A DNA stretch of 64,000 nucleotides, taken from NCBI GenBank assembly GCA_012839805.1, contig DUMU01000005.1:95807-159806 (forward strand), given 5' to 3'. Below the pieces are notes generated by a model that was not told the origin of the DNA, made no database searches, and worked only from the letters and a program-made list of their open reading frames with translations. The position numbers were made by a program, and so were the translations under genes. Positions 24,100 through 34,600 of this stretch are shown here, in pieces; positions within the stretch are counted from its first letter, which is position 1; the number at the start of each line of letters is the position of its first letter. Source of the stretch: Bacillota bacterium (GTDB lineage: Bacteria > Bacillota > Limnochordia > Limnochordales > DUMU01).

Positions 24100-25209
24100 A
24101 TGGAAGATGGTAATACTCTGATAACAGTAGCATTGGACACCATGGGGGACTTCGGACCGGCCCCCGTCGCCGAAGGGGCCTGGCGAGCGGTGGCGTCCGA
24201 CCCGTCCCTGAAAGTGGAATTGGTAGGTCCACCGGAGTTGCTGGAGCAGACCGTTGCCGAACTGGCTTCCCGCCCGGAGCTGGCCTCCCTTGATCCCGAA
24301 GGGACCGTACGCTCCCGGATCGCGGTCGTGCCGGCCACCCAAGTGATCGGTATGGGAGAGCATCCCGTAGAGGCAGTGCGGGGTAAACCGGACTCTTCGC
24401 TCATGGTGGCCGTGGGCCGGGTCGAATCGGGAAAGGCCGACGCGCTGGTCTCCCCGGGCAACACCGGTGCGGTTATGGCCGGCGCTACCTTCCGTTGGGG
24501 TCGTTTTCCCGGGATCGAACGGCCTGCCTTAGGAGTTGCTCTTCCCAACCGGCGCGGGAGTCAGACGCTCCTCGTGGATGCGGGGGCGAACGTAGACTGT
24601 CGACCGCTCCATCTTCTCCAGTTCGCGGTCATGGGGTACGCCTACGCGGTGGCGGTACTGGGGGTTCCCGAGCCCCGGGTCGGCTTGCTCAACGTTGGCG
24701 CGGAACCGGGTAAAGGCAACGAGGTGAGCCGGAAAGCGTGGGCGCTGCTCTCCCACGCGGGTATTCCTTCCCGGGGTAACGTAGAGGGGATGGACATCTG
24801 GTCGGGAGAGGTCGAGGTCGTGGTCTGCGACGGCTTCGTCGGGAACGTGGTGCTCAAGTCGGCAGAAGGGCTGGCGGAAACGCTCTCGAGCTTGCTGCAA
24901 GACCTTTCCCGGCGTCCCTGGCCCGGGACTCCGGGCGGGCGGGGTGACTTGGAGCCGGGGGCGATGAGTGCACTGGGGCAATTGGTTCGGGACGCCTTCC
25001 GGCCCTTTGATTGGGCAGAGCACGGCGCCGCGCCGCTCCTCGGCCTGAACGGTATCGGTTTCATCGCCCACGGCCGTTCCAATGCCCGTGCCATCAAGCA
25101 GGCGTTGCACCAGGCGGTCCGGGCGGTGCGGGGTCGAGTTCTGGAGCACCTGGCCGCCGTGCTGCCCCGGGCCATTTCGGCGAACCACGAGGGAGTTCAG
25201 AACCAATGA
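24100..25209 (+). CDS. plsX: phosphate acyltransferase PlsX
   Basis: PlsX converts acyl-ACP and phosphate to acyl-phosphate for PlsY. The 369-residue protein shows GMGEHPVEAVRGKPDSSL, SPGNTGAVMAGA, RPALGVALPNR, LLNVGAEPGKGNE, EGMDIWSGEVEVVVCDGFVGNVVLKS and the ending FIAHGRSNARAIKQA. The N-terminal motif reads LDTMGDFGPAP where the family usually has DAMGGDxAP, a small rearrangement. The TGA overlaps the fabH ATG. Confidence 0.94.
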   Translation: MEDGNTLITVALDTMGDFGPAPVAEGAWRAVASDPSLKVELVGPPELLEQTVAELASRPELASLDPEGTVRSRIAVVPATQVIGMGEHPVEAVRGKPDSSLMVAVGRVESGKADALVSPGNTGAVMAGATFRWGRFPGIERPALGVALPNRRGSQTLLVDAGANVDCRPLHLLQFAVMGYAYAVAVLGVPEPRVGLLNVGAEPGKGNEVSRKAWALLSHAGIPSRGNVEGMDIWSGEVEVVVCDGFVGNVVLKSAEGLAETLSSLLQDLSRRPWPGTPGGRGDLEPGAMSALGQLVRDAFRPFDWAEHGAAPLLGLNGIGFIAHGRSNARAIKQALHQAVRAVRGRVLEHLAAVLPRAISANHEGVQNQ

Positions 25210-26297
25210 CCATTACCACCCAGGCACTCTTCGAAACGGAGGCGGCCGTCGCCAGGAATGGCGTGGGAAAGCCGGGCCTGCTCCATCCGGTCCGGGTGAC
25301 CGGCCTGGGAGTCGCGGTACCGCCCGCCCGGCTGACCAATGCCGATCTCGAGCAGATGGTGGATACCAGCGATGAGTGGATCGTTACCCGTACCGGCATT
25401 CGGGAACGGCGTATTGCTGCCCCGGAGGTGGCCACCTCCGACCTGGCCCTGGCGGCCGCCCGGGCGGCCATAGCCGACGCCGGGATACCGGTTTCCGAGA
25501 TCGATCTCTTGATCGTGGCGACCATCACCCCCGATCACCTGTTTCCGGCCACTGCCTGTCTGGTGCAGGCCGGCCTGGGCCTACCCGGCATACCGGCCTT
25601 CGATCTTTCCGCGGGCTGTTCAGGATTGGCTTACGCCCTCGACCAGGCCTGGCACGGGCTCGCGGCGGGGGCGTACCGTAATGCGCTGGTCATCGGCGCC
25701 GATACCCTCTCCCGGATCGTGGACTTTTCCGACCGGCGGACTGCGGTCCTGTTCGGGGACGGGGCAGCGGCGCTGGTGTTACACCGGGGCGAGCCGGGGG
25801 AAGATGCCGGTATCCTTGCGTCGCATCTAGGTGCGGATGGGCGAGGAGGTTCCTTGCTGATACTGCCGGCCGGCGGTTCCCGCAAACCGGCAAGTCACGC
25901 CACCGTAGCGGCGAGGGAGCACTTTCTCCGGATGAACGGCCAGGAAGTCTTCAAATTCGCCGTCCGCATTCTGGAGGAAAGCACCCGGCAGGTACTGGCC
26001 AAGGCCGGCTACAGCCCTGCTGACCTCGACCTCTTCGTGCCCCACCAGGCCAACATACGTATCATCGAAGCCGCCCGGGAGCGGCTCGGTCTTCCCCCCG
26101 AACGGGTGGTGGTGAACGTCGACCGGTTCGGCAACACTTCGGCCGCTTCCATAGGGCTTGCCCTGGCCGAGGCCAGGGAGAGAGGGCGCTTGCGCCCCGG
26201 CGCCCTCGTCGCTCTCACCGGCTTCGGGACGGGTCTTACCTGGGGGTCGATCCTGCTGCGTTGGACCAAGACTGAGAACGACGGAGGGCAAAAGTAG
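25206..26297 (+). CDS. fabH: 3-oxoacyl-ACP synthase III
   Basis: FabH condenses acetyl-CoA (or a branched starter) with malonyl-ACP to begin fatty acid synthesis. In the 363-residue protein the catalytic triad is Cys near residue 138 (LSAGCSGLAYAL), His in VPHQANIRIIEAA and Asn in RFGNTSAASIGLAL. The start motif DTSDEWIVTRTGIRERR is present. An N-terminal extension of about 27 residues precedes the conserved VRVTGLGVAVPP. ATG 25206 overlaps the plsX stop. Confidence 0.96.
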   Translation: MTITTQALFETEAAVARNGVGKPGLLHPVRVTGLGVAVPPARLTNADLEQMVDTSDEWIVTRTGIRERRIAAPEVATSDLALAAARAAIADAGIPVSEIDLLIVATITPDHLFPATACLVQAGLGLPGIPAFDLSAGCSGLAYALDQAWHGLAAGAYRNALVIGADTLSRIVDFSDRRTAVLFGDGAAALVLHRGEPGEDAGILASHLGADGRGGSLLILPAGGSRKPASHATVAAREHFLRMNGQEVFKFAVRILEESTRQVLAKAGYSPADLDLFVPHQANIRIIEAARERLGLPPERVVVNVDRFGNTSAASIGLALAEARERGRLRPGALVALTGFGTGLTWGSILLRWTKTENDGGQK

Positions 26298-27244
26298 TGG
26301 CGGGCTGGGTGTTCCTTTTCCCCGGGCAGGGCTCGCAGGTCTTGGGCATGGGCCGCAGGCTCGCCGGCCGTTTTGTGTCCGCCTCTCGCTTCCTCGAGGC
26401 GATGGAGGTGGAAAGCCGCCTGCCGCTACGCCAGTGGATGTGGGGAGAGGACGAAGCGGCGCTGCTTCCTACTTCCCATACCCAACCGGCGCTCCTCGCG
26501 GTGGAACTCGCGTACTTGCGGGTATTGGAGGAAGCCGGCATTCATCCGCAGGCCAGTGCGGGACACAGCCTGGGGGAACTGGCGGCGCTGGTGGCGGCCC
26601 GGGTCCTCACGCCGGAGGCGGCCGTTCGCCTGGCCGTGGAGCGGGGGCGGTGCATGGAAGCGGCAGCTCCTCCGGGGACGGGCGGCATGGCGGCGGTGAT
26701 AGGACTCGGCGACGCCGAGGTCGAGGCGCTCTGTGCCGAAGTGAGGGAAGAGTCCGGTGAGCCGGTGGAGCCGGTCAACTATAACTGTCCCGGCCAGGTG
26801 GTGGTGGCCGGCCGGCCGGCCGCACTCGATCTTTTGGTGGCCAAGGCGCGCGCCAAAGGCGCGAAGCTGGTCCGGCCCCTTTCCGTCAGCGGTCCCTTTC
26901 ACTCGCGGCTGATGCAGCCGGCAGCGGAGGAGTTCGCCCGGGCACTCTCCCGGGAAACCTTCTCGGACCCGAGTCCGGGCTGCCTCCTCGTAAGTAGCGT
27001 GACCGGGGAGCCCGTAGAGAATGGTGAAATGGCCAGGTCCCTCCTGGCTCGCCAGGTGGCCGCTCCGGTTCGCTGGACTCGCACCCTGGAGACGTTGGCG
27101 GCGCGAGGCTTTCGGCAGTTCGTCGAAGTAGGCCCCGGTCGCGTCCTGGCCGGCCTGGTGCGGCGAACCCTACCTGGGGCTCTGGTGATTTGCATGGAGG
27201 AAATCGAAGCGGACGCGAGGGACTTGCAGGCGGTCTTCGGCTGA
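26297..27244 (+). CDS. fabD: malonyl-CoA:ACP transacylase
   Basis: FabD loads malonate from CoA onto ACP. The 315-residue protein has FLFPGQGSQVLGMGR, the nucleophile motif GHSLGELAAL (Ser near residue 91), the Arg-containing RLAVERGRCMEAA, the catalytic His in SGPFHSRLMQPA, and GPGRVLAGLVRR. GTG 26297 overlaps the fabH stop by one base. Confidence 0.96.
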   Translation: MAGWVFLFPGQGSQVLGMGRRLAGRFVSASRFLEAMEVESRLPLRQWMWGEDEAALLPTSHTQPALLAVELAYLRVLEEAGIHPQASAGHSLGELAALVAARVLTPEAAVRLAVERGRCMEAAAPPGTGGMAAVIGLGDAEVEALCAEVREESGEPVEPVNYNCPGQVVVAGRPAALDLLVAKARAKGAKLVRPLSVSGPFHSRLMQPAAEEFARALSRETFSDPSPGCLLVSSVTGEPVENGEMARSLLARQVAAPVRWTRTLETLAARGFRQFVEVGPGRVLAGLVRRTLPGALVICMEEIEADARDLQAVFG

Positions 27245-27259
27245 AGAAGGGGTGGTGGG

Positions 27260-28009
27260 ATGGCAGAGCTCACGGGACAGGTGGCCATCGTAACCGGGGC
27301 GACCGGCGGACTGGGGGGGGCGATCAGCCGGCGACTTGCGGCGGCCGGAGCTACTGTGGTCTTGAGCGGCCGCCGGCAGGCGGAGCTGGCACGGCTGGAG
27401 CAGGCGATCCGGGAAGCCGGCGGCAAGGCAGTCTGCGTGCCGGCGGACCTGACCGTCCCGGGAGAGGCGGAACGGCTGGTGGAGACGGCACTCGAGCGTG
27501 AGGGCCGGCTGGACGTGGTAGTGCACAATGCCGGGATCACCCGGGACAACCTGTTGATTCGCATGAAGGACGAAGAATGGCAGGCGGTCATGGAGCTCAA
27601 CCTAAATGTCCCCTTCCGGCTGAGCAGGGCTGCTCTGAAACCCCTGTTGCGCCAACGCCGCGGCCGGCTTATCTTTATTTCGTCCGTGGTAGGACTGCTC
27701 GGAAACCCCGGGCAGACGAACTATGCAGCGTCGAAAGCGGGGGTGATCGGTTTTGCCCGGAGCCTGGCCCGGGAGGTGGCGGGACGGGGAATAACCGTCA
27801 ACGTGGTGGCGCCGGGTTTCATCGGTGCAGGGATGACCGAAGCGCTCTCTCCGGAGCGGCGCCAGGCAATGGTGAGCGCCATACCCATGCAGCGGGAAGG
27901 GACTCCGGAAGAAGTGGCCGAAGTGGTCTTCTTCCTGGCGAGTCCCTTGGCCGGCTATATAACCGGGCAGGTCCTAGCGGTCGATGGAGGTCTCGCGATC
28001 GGAACTTGA
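27260..28009 (+). CDS. fabG: 3-oxoacyl-ACP reductase
   Basis: An NADPH-dependent short-chain dehydrogenase reducing 3-oxoacyl-ACP. The 249-residue protein has the cofactor motif [19 protein letters not shown]-type HNAGITRDN, Ser in FISSVVG, the YxxxK pair in NYAASKAG (Tyr155) and the C-terminal tetramer motif [13 protein letters not shown]. It lies between fabD and acpP as in many Bacillota. Confidence 0.96.
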   Translation: MAELTGQVAIVTGATGGLGGAISRRLAAAGATVVLSGRRQAELARLEQAIREAGGKAVCVPADLTVPGEAERLVETALEREGRLDVVVHNAGITRDNLLIRMKDEEWQAVMELNLNVPFRLSRAALKPLLRQRRGRLIFISSVVGLLGNPGQTNYAASKAGVIGFARSLAREVAGRGITVNVVAPGFIGAGMTEALSPERRQAMVSAIPMQREGTPEEVAEVVFFLASPLAGYITGQVLAVDGGLAIGT

Positions 28010-28055
28010 GCAAGGAGAGTACCCAAGACATCCAGGGGAAAGGGTGGAGACAGAA

Positions 28056-28289
28056 GTGGATTTGGAAGAGCGGGTCAAGAAGATCGTTCAGGAGCAGCTT
28101 CAGGTGGAACCGGAGAAGATCACTCTTGACGCGTCCTTCGTGGACGACTTGGGCGCAGATTCGCTCGACATCGTAGAGCTCGTCATGGCTTTCGAAGAGG
28201 AGTTCGGCATGGAGATCTCCGACGAGGAGGCAGAGCGGATTCAGACCGTTGGGGACGCCATTCAGTACATAAAGGCGCACGTTCAGTAG
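28056..28289 (+). CDS. acpP: acyl carrier protein
   Basis: A 77-residue acidic [18 protein letters not shown], then the phosphopantetheine site [18 protein letters not shown] with the modified Ser, and [22 protein letters not shown] 28056 gives the canonical length; GTG 28044 would add four residues, and the track start at 27984 overlaps fabG. Confidence 0.96.
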   Translation: MDLEERVKKIVQEQLQVEPEKITLDASFVDDLGADSLDIVELVMAFEEEFGMEISDEEAERIQTVGDAIQYIKAHVQ

Positions 28290-28366
28290 GCGGCCGTCTA
28301 GCAGTGCACGGGGTCGGAGGGCGACCGGCTCCGGGAAAGTGGCGGTCGACGAAAGGAGACGTGGTG

Positions 28367-29638
28367 GTGGAACGCAAGGTGGTCGTCACCGGGCTGGGGG
28401 CTATTACCCCCCTCGGGGTAGGCGTCGAACCCTTCTGGGAAGGACTGGTGCAAGGCCGATCGGGCATCGGCCCGATCTCCTCCTTTGACGCCTCCGCCTT
28501 TCCCGCTCGTATTGCGGGCGAAGTGCGGGACTTCGATCCCTCCCTTTTCATCGATCGGAAAGATGCCCGGCGAATGGATCGCTTTGCCCAGTTCGCGGTG
28601 GCGGCGGCCCGTATGGCGCTGGAAGACGCAGGGCTCGTCATTACCGGGGAGCTGGCGGAGCGCACGGGGGTGTTGATCGGGTCGGGCATCGGCGGCATCC
28701 ATACCCTGGAGGAACAGGCCCGGATCTTCTTCGAAAAGGGCCCGGACCGGGTAAGCCCTTTCCTCGTACCCATGATGATCTCGGACATGGCCTCCGGTCA
28801 GGTATCCATAGTCTTGGGAGTCAAGGGATACAACGCCGCCGCCGTATCGGCTTGTGCCAGCGGTGCCCATGCGTTGGGGGAGGCGCTTCGCCTGCTACAG
28901 CATGGTGATGTGGACGTGATGATCGCCGGGGGGTCGGAGGCGGGTATCACCCCGCTGGCCCTGGCGGGTTTCTGCGCCGCGCGGGCTCTCTCCACCCGTA
29001 ATCACGAACCGGAGCGGGCGAGCCGCCCCTTCGACCGGGATCGCGACGGTTTCGTCATGGCCGAGGGGGCAGGAATCCTGATCCTGGAAACCGAGGAGCA
29101 CGCCCGGCGGCGGGGGGCCCGGATCTACGCGGAGTTCGCCGGTTTCGGCGCCACCGGGGATGCCTACCACGTCACCCAGCCTCCTCCGGGTGGGGAGGGG
29201 GCGGCCCGGGCGATGCGGGCGGCGCTCCGGGATGCCGGCCTGACTCCGGAAGAGGTCGGTTACATTAATGCCCATGGTACTTCGACTCCGGCCAACGACC
29301 GGACCGAGACCCAGGCCATCAAGGCGGTCTTCGGCCCGCGGGCCTATGAAATCCCGGTCTCCTCGACTAAGTCGATGACCGGCCATCTGCTGGGGGCGGC
29401 CGGGGCGGTAGAGGCGATAGTCTCGGTCCTTTCCATCGACCGCGGGGTGATACCGCCCACCATCAACCTGGAGAACCCCGACCCGGAGTGCGACCTGGAT
29501 TACGTTCCGGGGAAGGCCCGGGTGGCCCGCGTGGATGCTGTTCTCTCCAACAGCCTCGGCTTTGGTGGTCACAATGCGACCCTCGTCTTCCGGCGTTACC
29601 GGGGGGGCGAAGCGGGGGGCGAAGCTGGTGAGCGGTAA
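28367..29638 (+). CDS. fabF: 3-oxoacyl-ACP synthase II
   Basis: FabF elongates acyl-ACP with malonyl-ACP. The 423-residue protein shows [14 protein letters not shown], catalytic Cys in [11 protein letters not shown] (about residue 162), His in [16 protein letters not shown] and the second His in [17 protein letters not shown]. Three consecutive GTG codons (28361, 28364, 28367) follow GAAAGGAG. I chose the third because it gives the usual MERKVVVTG start and an 8-nt spacing. Confidence 0.95.
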   Translation: MERKVVVTGLGAITPLGVGVEPFWEGLVQGRSGIGPISSFDASAFPARIAGEVRDFDPSLFIDRKDARRMDRFAQFAVAAARMALEDAGLVITGELAERTGVLIGSGIGGIHTLEEQARIFFEKGPDRVSPFLVPMMISDMASGQVSIVLGVKGYNAAAVSACASGAHALGEALRLLQHGDVDVMIAGGSEAGITPLALAGFCAARALSTRNHEPERASRPFDRDRDGFVMAEGAGILILETEEHARRRGARIYAEFAGFGATGDAYHVTQPPPGGEGAARAMRAALRDAGLTPEEVGYINAHGTSTPANDRTETQAIKAVFGPRAYEIPVSSTKSMTGHLLGAAGAVEAIVSVLSIDRGVIPPTINLENPDPECDLDYVPGKARVARVDAVLSNSLGFGGHNATLVFRRYRGGEAGGEAGER

Positions 29639-30437
29639 CCGGGACCCCAAACCCGGTTGTAGTCGCATGCGCCGCGGGACCGGCTGCCGGCCCCGCCGGG
29701 AGCAGGAGCTCGTGGCCTGGTGCCAGCGTACGGGAGTTCCGCCTGGCGTCTCGCTTCCCCTTCTGGATCAGGCCCTGTGCCATGCATCGGCGGTTAGCGA
29801 GGGTCTGGCCGCCGCCGACAACGAGCGGCTGGAATTCCTGGGGGATGCCGTAATCAACCTGCTGGCGGCCGAGTATTTCTACCGGAACGATCCCGACCTG
29901 AAAGAGGGCGGGCTTGCCCGCCGCCGCGCGGCGGCCGTCCGCACCGAGACGCTCGCCCGGTTAGGCCGGGACCTGGGCCTCGGCCCGCTTCTCCTTTTGG
30001 GTAAGGGCGGATTGCAGAGCGGGGTTGGCGAGCTCGACTCGGTCTTGGCCAGCACGTTCGAGGCCGTGGTGGGCGCCGTTTACTTAAGCCTTCCTCCCGG
30101 CGAGGCGTTTAAGTGGCTTTTTGAACTGCTCACACCGGTTTTTCACGAGGTAGAGGCCGCTTTTGCCCGGGGAGCCGAAGGTAATTTCAAGAGTGAACTG
30201 CAGGAGGAAGTTCAGCAGGTGCTGGCCGAGCCTCCTTGTTACCGGGTAGTGGGTACCAGTGGCCCGCCCCACGACCCGTACTTCGAGGTGGAGGTTACGA
30301 TCCGGGGGGAGCCGGTCGCGCGGGGCTCTGGCCGTAGCAAGAAAGAAGCAGAGCAAGCGGCGGCCAGGGCGGCACTGGCGAGCGAAGGCTTGCAGAGACT
30401 ATTGACCGGCCAAACCGGACCCGGCGGCCCGTTGTAG
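29628..30437 (+). CDS. rnc: ribonuclease III with an altered catalytic position
   Basis: RNase III cleaves double-stranded RNA in rRNA processing and mRNA turnover. The 269-residue protein has the signature [19 protein letters not shown] and the [12 protein letters not shown] segment, then a C-terminal dsRNA-binding domain ([12 protein letters not shown]..., [18 protein letters not shown]). The second active-site motif reads [14 protein letters not shown]. The residue equivalent to E. coli Asp114 is Ser (AGC), while Glu117 is kept. GTG 29628 overlaps the fabF stop; ATG 29667 is a shorter alternative without a ribosome site. Confidence 0.93.
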   Translation: MSGNRDPKPGCSRMRRGTGCRPRREQELVAWCQRTGVPPGVSLPLLDQALCHASAVSEGLAAADNERLEFLGDAVINLLAAEYFYRNDPDLKEGGLARRRAAAVRTETLARLGRDLGLGPLLLLGKGGLQSGVGELDSVLASTFEAVVGAVYLSLPPGEAFKWLFELLTPVFHEVEAAFARGAEGNFKSELQEEVQQVLAEPPCYRVVGTSGPPHDPYFEVEVTIRGEPVARGSGRSKKEAEQAAARAALASEGLQRLLTGQTGPGGPL

Positions 30438-30460
30438 AATCGAACGCTCCAGTATAGGAT
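30432..30460 (+). promoter_or_regulatory. weak sigma-A promoter candidate before the unknown gene and spoVS
   Basis: TTGTAG (30432-30437), 17 nt, TAGGAT (30455-30460), just after the rnc stop. A start near 30467 would give a 28-nt leader carrying the strong GGAGGTGG ribosome site of the next gene. Only 3/6 and 4/6 consensus matches. Confidence 0.3.
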
Positions 30461-30494
30461 GGAATTGGTGGGCCCGCCGTCGGAGGTGGTCGCA

Positions 30495-31157
30495 GTGCCC
30501 CAGGAGAAAGCACCTCCCGCCATGGACTGGGGGAAGGTCGAGGCGAGCTTGCTCCAGCTAGAGTCGGTGGAGGGAGCCCGGATCGTTCCCGACCCGGCCG
30601 GGGGAATTGCCGAGGTTCACATCCTTGCCAAGAGCTCCCGGTCGCCGAAGATGATCGCCCGTGATGTACAAAGTTTCCTGATCACCCGCTGGGGCATCCG
30701 GGTCGACCATCGCAAAGTGAGTGTTGCCCGTTTTGAGGATGAGGCCGTGGTGGCGAGCGAAGTCCCCCGGCTCGCCCTGCAGTCGGTGCGTCTGACGGTC
30801 ACTGCAGAGCTGGCGGCGGTCGAGGTGGAGCTGGCCGGGCGGGAGACCCTCTTCGTCGGCCGGGCGAAGGGGCCGCTTACACCCGATCACGTACTGCGCC
30901 TGGCGGCCGAAGCCACACTGGAGGCGCTCAAGAACGATCTGGCCCGGGTTCATCTACGCGCCATACTGCGGAGTATCCGCATTCACCCGGTCGCCGGCAG
31001 GCGCGCCATTTTAGTCCTGGTCAACCTGGTGAGTCCCTACGGTGAGCTTCTCGTCGTGGGGAGTGCTTACATCCGCCGTAACGAATTGTGGTCTACGAGC
31101 CAGGCAGTGTTGGACGCGGTTAACCGTCGCCTCACCATGGATACTATGGCCGTATGA
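30495..31157 (+). CDS. conserved protein of unknown function between rnc and spoVS
   Basis: A protein of 220 residues with no known catalytic motif. The N-terminal half (ARIVPDPAGGIAEVHILAKSS, RSPKMIARDVQSFLITRWGIRVDHRKVSVA) is an alpha-beta pattern I have seen in uncharacterised proteins of Bacillota and Actinobacteria. The C-terminal half (VRLTVTAELAAVEVELAGRE, LRLAAEATLEALKNDL) looks like a second small alpha-beta domain. GTG 30495 is chosen for the GGAGGTGG site 5 nt upstream. Its stop overlaps the ORF-track start of spoVS. Its position suggests a link to sporulation or RNA metabolism, but no function can be stated. Confidence 0.8.
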   Translation: MPQEKAPPAMDWGKVEASLLQLESVEGARIVPDPAGGIAEVHILAKSSRSPKMIARDVQSFLITRWGIRVDHRKVSVARFEDEAVVASEVPRLALQSVRLTVTAELAAVEVELAGRETLFVGRAKGPLTPDHVLRLAAEATLEALKNDLARVHLRAILRSIRIHPVAGRRAILVLVNLVSPYGELLVVGSAYIRRNELWSTSQAVLDAVNRRLTMDTMAV

Positions 31158-31171
31158 CGGAGGAACACACC

Positions 31172-31432
31172 GTGGACGTACTTAAGGTTTCTGCCAACTC
31201 CAAGCCGAAAGCGGTCGCAGGAGCACTCGCTGCCGTGTTGAGAGAGAAGGGGTCCGCGGAAGTGCAAGCGGTCGGTGCCGGCGCGGTCAACCAGGCGGTC
31301 AAGGCCATTGCCATCACCCGCGGTTTCGTCGCGCCGAACGGCATCGATCTCGTCTGCATCCCCGCCTTCGCAGAGATCAACATCAACGGAGAAGAGCGGA
31401 CGGCGATCCGCTTCATCGTCGAGCCGCGCTAG
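31172..31432 (+). CDS. spoVS: stage V sporulation protein S
   Basis: SpoVS is a small Alba-like protein needed for spore coat completion and engulfment in B. subtilis. The sequence DVLKVSANSKPKAVAGALAAVL, QAVGAGAVNQAVKAIAITRGFVAP, GIDLVCIPAFAEI and the ending RTAIRFIVEPR matches SpoVS almost throughout. GTG 31172 has GGAGGA 7 nt upstream and gives exactly the canonical 86 residues. In B. subtilis spoVS is near rny, not near rnc, so the location is unusual. Confidence 0.96.
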   Translation: MDVLKVSANSKPKAVAGALAAVLREKGSAEVQAVGAGAVNQAVKAIAITRGFVAPNGIDLVCIPAFAEININGEERTAIRFIVEPR

Positions 31433-31618
31433 CGTACCCGGCGGGCAGGCACCGGCGACCAGCGATCCAAGACCGGCCGCCGGTTATGCCGGCGACCGAG
31501 GACCGGCCAGGGCCTAAGGCGGCCTTCATCATGGCCGGGACGACCAGTGGTTTCCAGTCCACGTGCGAGGGAAGTCCCTTGGCATGCGCCACCACGGGAT
31601 TCTCAGGAGGCATTTCGT

Positions 31619-34600
31619 TTGCCGCTCTACCTCAAACGTCTCGAGATCTACGGGTTCAAGTCGTTCGCCGAACGAACCGTCCTTCTTTTCGATCCCGGTC
31701 TGACGGCCTTCGTGGGACCGAACGGCAGCGGGAAGAGCAACTTAGCCGACGCGCTGCGCTGGGCCCTGGGTGAACAGAGCGCCCGGAGCCTCCGTTCTAC
31801 TCGCATGGAGGATGTGATCTTCGCGGGCTCACTGCGAGAGCGTCCTCTGGGGTATGCCGAGGTGGCGGTCACCCTGGACAATGAAGACGGCCGTCTCCCT
31901 CTGCCCGCGAGTGAGGTCGTGCTGAGCCGCCGGCTCTATCGTTCGGGTGAATCGGAGTACATGATCAACCGCACTCCCTGCCGCCTGCGCGATATCCAGG
32001 AACTCCTCTTCGACCAGGGGCTCGGAGGTGGGGCTTTCCTGGTGGGCCAGGGGGAGATCGCGGCGGTGGTTGCCGCCCGGCCCGAAGAGCGGCGCTTGAT
32101 TCTGGAAGACATAGCGGGAACCAGTCGCTTCCGCCGCCGCCGGGAGGAGGTATTGGCCCGCCTCGACCAGGTAGAGAGAGATCGCCGGCGTCTTGCGGAT
32201 CTGGTGGCGGCCCAAAAAGAGGAGCTGGAGCGAAAGCGGCCGGAAGTGGAGCGGATCATCCGGGAAGAGATACGAGAATACGCTCTCTGCCGGGCGGAAG
32301 AGGAGCTATACCGGTACCGGCTCGAGGCCCTGCTGACGGCCAGGCGACGCCTGCGGGCGAAAGAAGAGGCCGAGGCGGAGGCGGCAAGACGGCTGGCCGA
32401 AGAACTGGCCGCAACCGATGCCTGCCTGGTGGAGCTGGCCGGACGGGAGGAAGCCGCTCGTACCAGCGCCGAGGAGAAGGAGGCGATCCGGTCCGAGTGG
32501 GAAAGGAAGCGGGAATCGGCCAGGTCGACCCTGACGGAGGTGGAGCGTGCTGCCGAAACGGTCCGTACTGAGCTCGAAAGCGCGGGGCGGGCTTTGACCG
32601 AGGCCCGGCACGAGCTGGACGCGCTCATCCAAAGGGTCGCTCGGGCGGTAGAAGAAGAGCAGGCGGCGCAGGAAGCGTACGAACGGGCCCGCGCCGAGTG
32701 GGAGGCATGCCAGCAAGAAGGCGAGGCCCTGGCGAGCCGCTGGCAGGCAGATCTGGTGCGGGCCGGCGAATGGCAGAGAAAAGCCGACCAGATCAGGGAG
32801 CATATAGCCGCGCGCCTTCGTGAGCGGGAAGTCGTCGACGCCCGGCTGGCAGCCAAGCGGGCCGAGGAGGAGCAAGCAGTCCAAAACCTAGCGCAAGCCG
32901 AAGAGTTGCGGCAGGAAGCGGAAAGCGTCGTCGCGATGCTCTGCGATGAAGAGAAAGCGTTGCAGGACCGGCTGCGCCTGGCCGAGGCTGCCCTCAAAGC
33001 GAGCAGAGCGGAGCTGGCCGGAGCGGCGCAGGTGCGGGAGCGCTGCCGCCAGGAGACCGCCGAGCTCGAGAAACGTCACCAGGAGCAAGAGGCACGTCTG
33101 CGGGCACTGGCCGAGCTCCAGGATCAAGGCGAAGGGCTACCGCCAGCGGTACGCAGGCTTCTCCGGGAACGCCCGGCCCCGATCGTGGGGGTGCTGGCCG
33201 ACTTGCTGGTGGTTCCGCCGGAGCTCTCCCGGGCGGTGGATGCCGCCCTGGGAGCGGCTCAGGTGCAGGTCGTAGTCCCCGGAGCCGAGGAGGCCCGGCG
33301 GGCCATTGCCTTCCTGCGGCAGGAGTCGGCCGGGCGGGCGACCTTCCTGCCCCTGGCCGAACTGCGACCTCGTCCACCGGGGCAGGAGGACCGGGAGGCC
33401 CTGGAACGGTTCCGAGGGCATGGTTTCCAGGGGTTTTTGTCCGATCTCGTGGCCATACGCCCCGAGGCGCAAAAAGCGCTCTGCTATACACTGGGAAGGG
33501 TCGCGCTCTTCGACGACCTGGGGGCTGCCATCGCCTGTGCCCGTGCTTTGAGCCCGGCCGTGCGCTGCGTGACTCTGGCGGGGGACGTGGTGATACCCGG
33601 CGGGCCGATCAGCGGTGGAGGAGAAGAGAGAGAACGCGGATCGAGCCGGCTCTCGCGCCAGAGTGCTATCGCCCGCCTCCAAAAGGAGGTCGAAGAGTCC
33701 GGCCGCGCGTACGTCGAGGCAAGTGCCCGTTGGCAGGAGGCCGAGCAACGCTACCGCCACTTGCAAGTCAGGGTCCATGAGGCCGAAAAAGAATACGCCC
33801 TGCTTGAGCAGCGCCTATCACAGGTCCGGCAAAACCTGGAGGCGGCCCTCCGGCGAGCAGCCAATGCTCGCCAGAAGGCGGAGGCGGCTCGGGCGGCCCG
33901 TAAACAACTGGCGCGCGAGCGGGAGGAGCTCGCCGCCCGCAAGGAACGTTTGCTCGCCGGGACGCCGGGGAGCGCTCCCGGTGAGGAGGATTGGGAGCGA
34001 ATCGCTGCTCGGGCCGAAAGTCTGCGGGACCGGGTACGAGGGGAAGAGAAAAGCTACCTGGAGCGACAGCGGGCCCTGGAAGTGGCTTTGGCGACCCGCC
34101 GGGCCGAGTGGGAGCGAGCCCGGGACCGCCGCCAGTTCCTGGAAAGCTCGGTCACGGCCGCCCGGGAGCGAGTGGTGGAAGCAGAAGAGGAGTTTCGCCG
34201 GCAAGCCGAGCGCGGCCAGGTTCTTGCCCGGGCGAAGGAAGAGGCCACGACCGCGTGGCAGATGACCGAGGAGAGATGGCAACAAGCGGTCTCGGAGGCC
34301 GGGCAGGCGCGCCGCCGCTATCAAGAGGTCCGTCGCGACCGGCAAAAGGCCGAGAGCCGTCGCCGGGAGCTGGAGCAGGCCAGGAACCGAGCCGAGGCGA
34401 GCCTGGCCAGGATCCGCTTAGCTCTGGCCCGCCTCGAGGGCGAGATCCGGCTGGCGGGAGAACGCCACCAGCACGCCTCCCGTCGCCGGGTTGAACTCGA
34501 GAAGCGGGGACTTGAACCTGCCGGTCCTTTCCCGTGGGCAGAGGTGACAGGCTATCGCCGGCGACTCCTGGCGCTGCGTCGGGAGAGAGAGGCCATGATC

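Noticed and set aside
22923-24548. Minus-strand ORF of 541 aa across yceD, rpmF, fapR and plsX
   Set aside because: It is antisense to four well-identified genes, has no recognisable motif and skewed composition.
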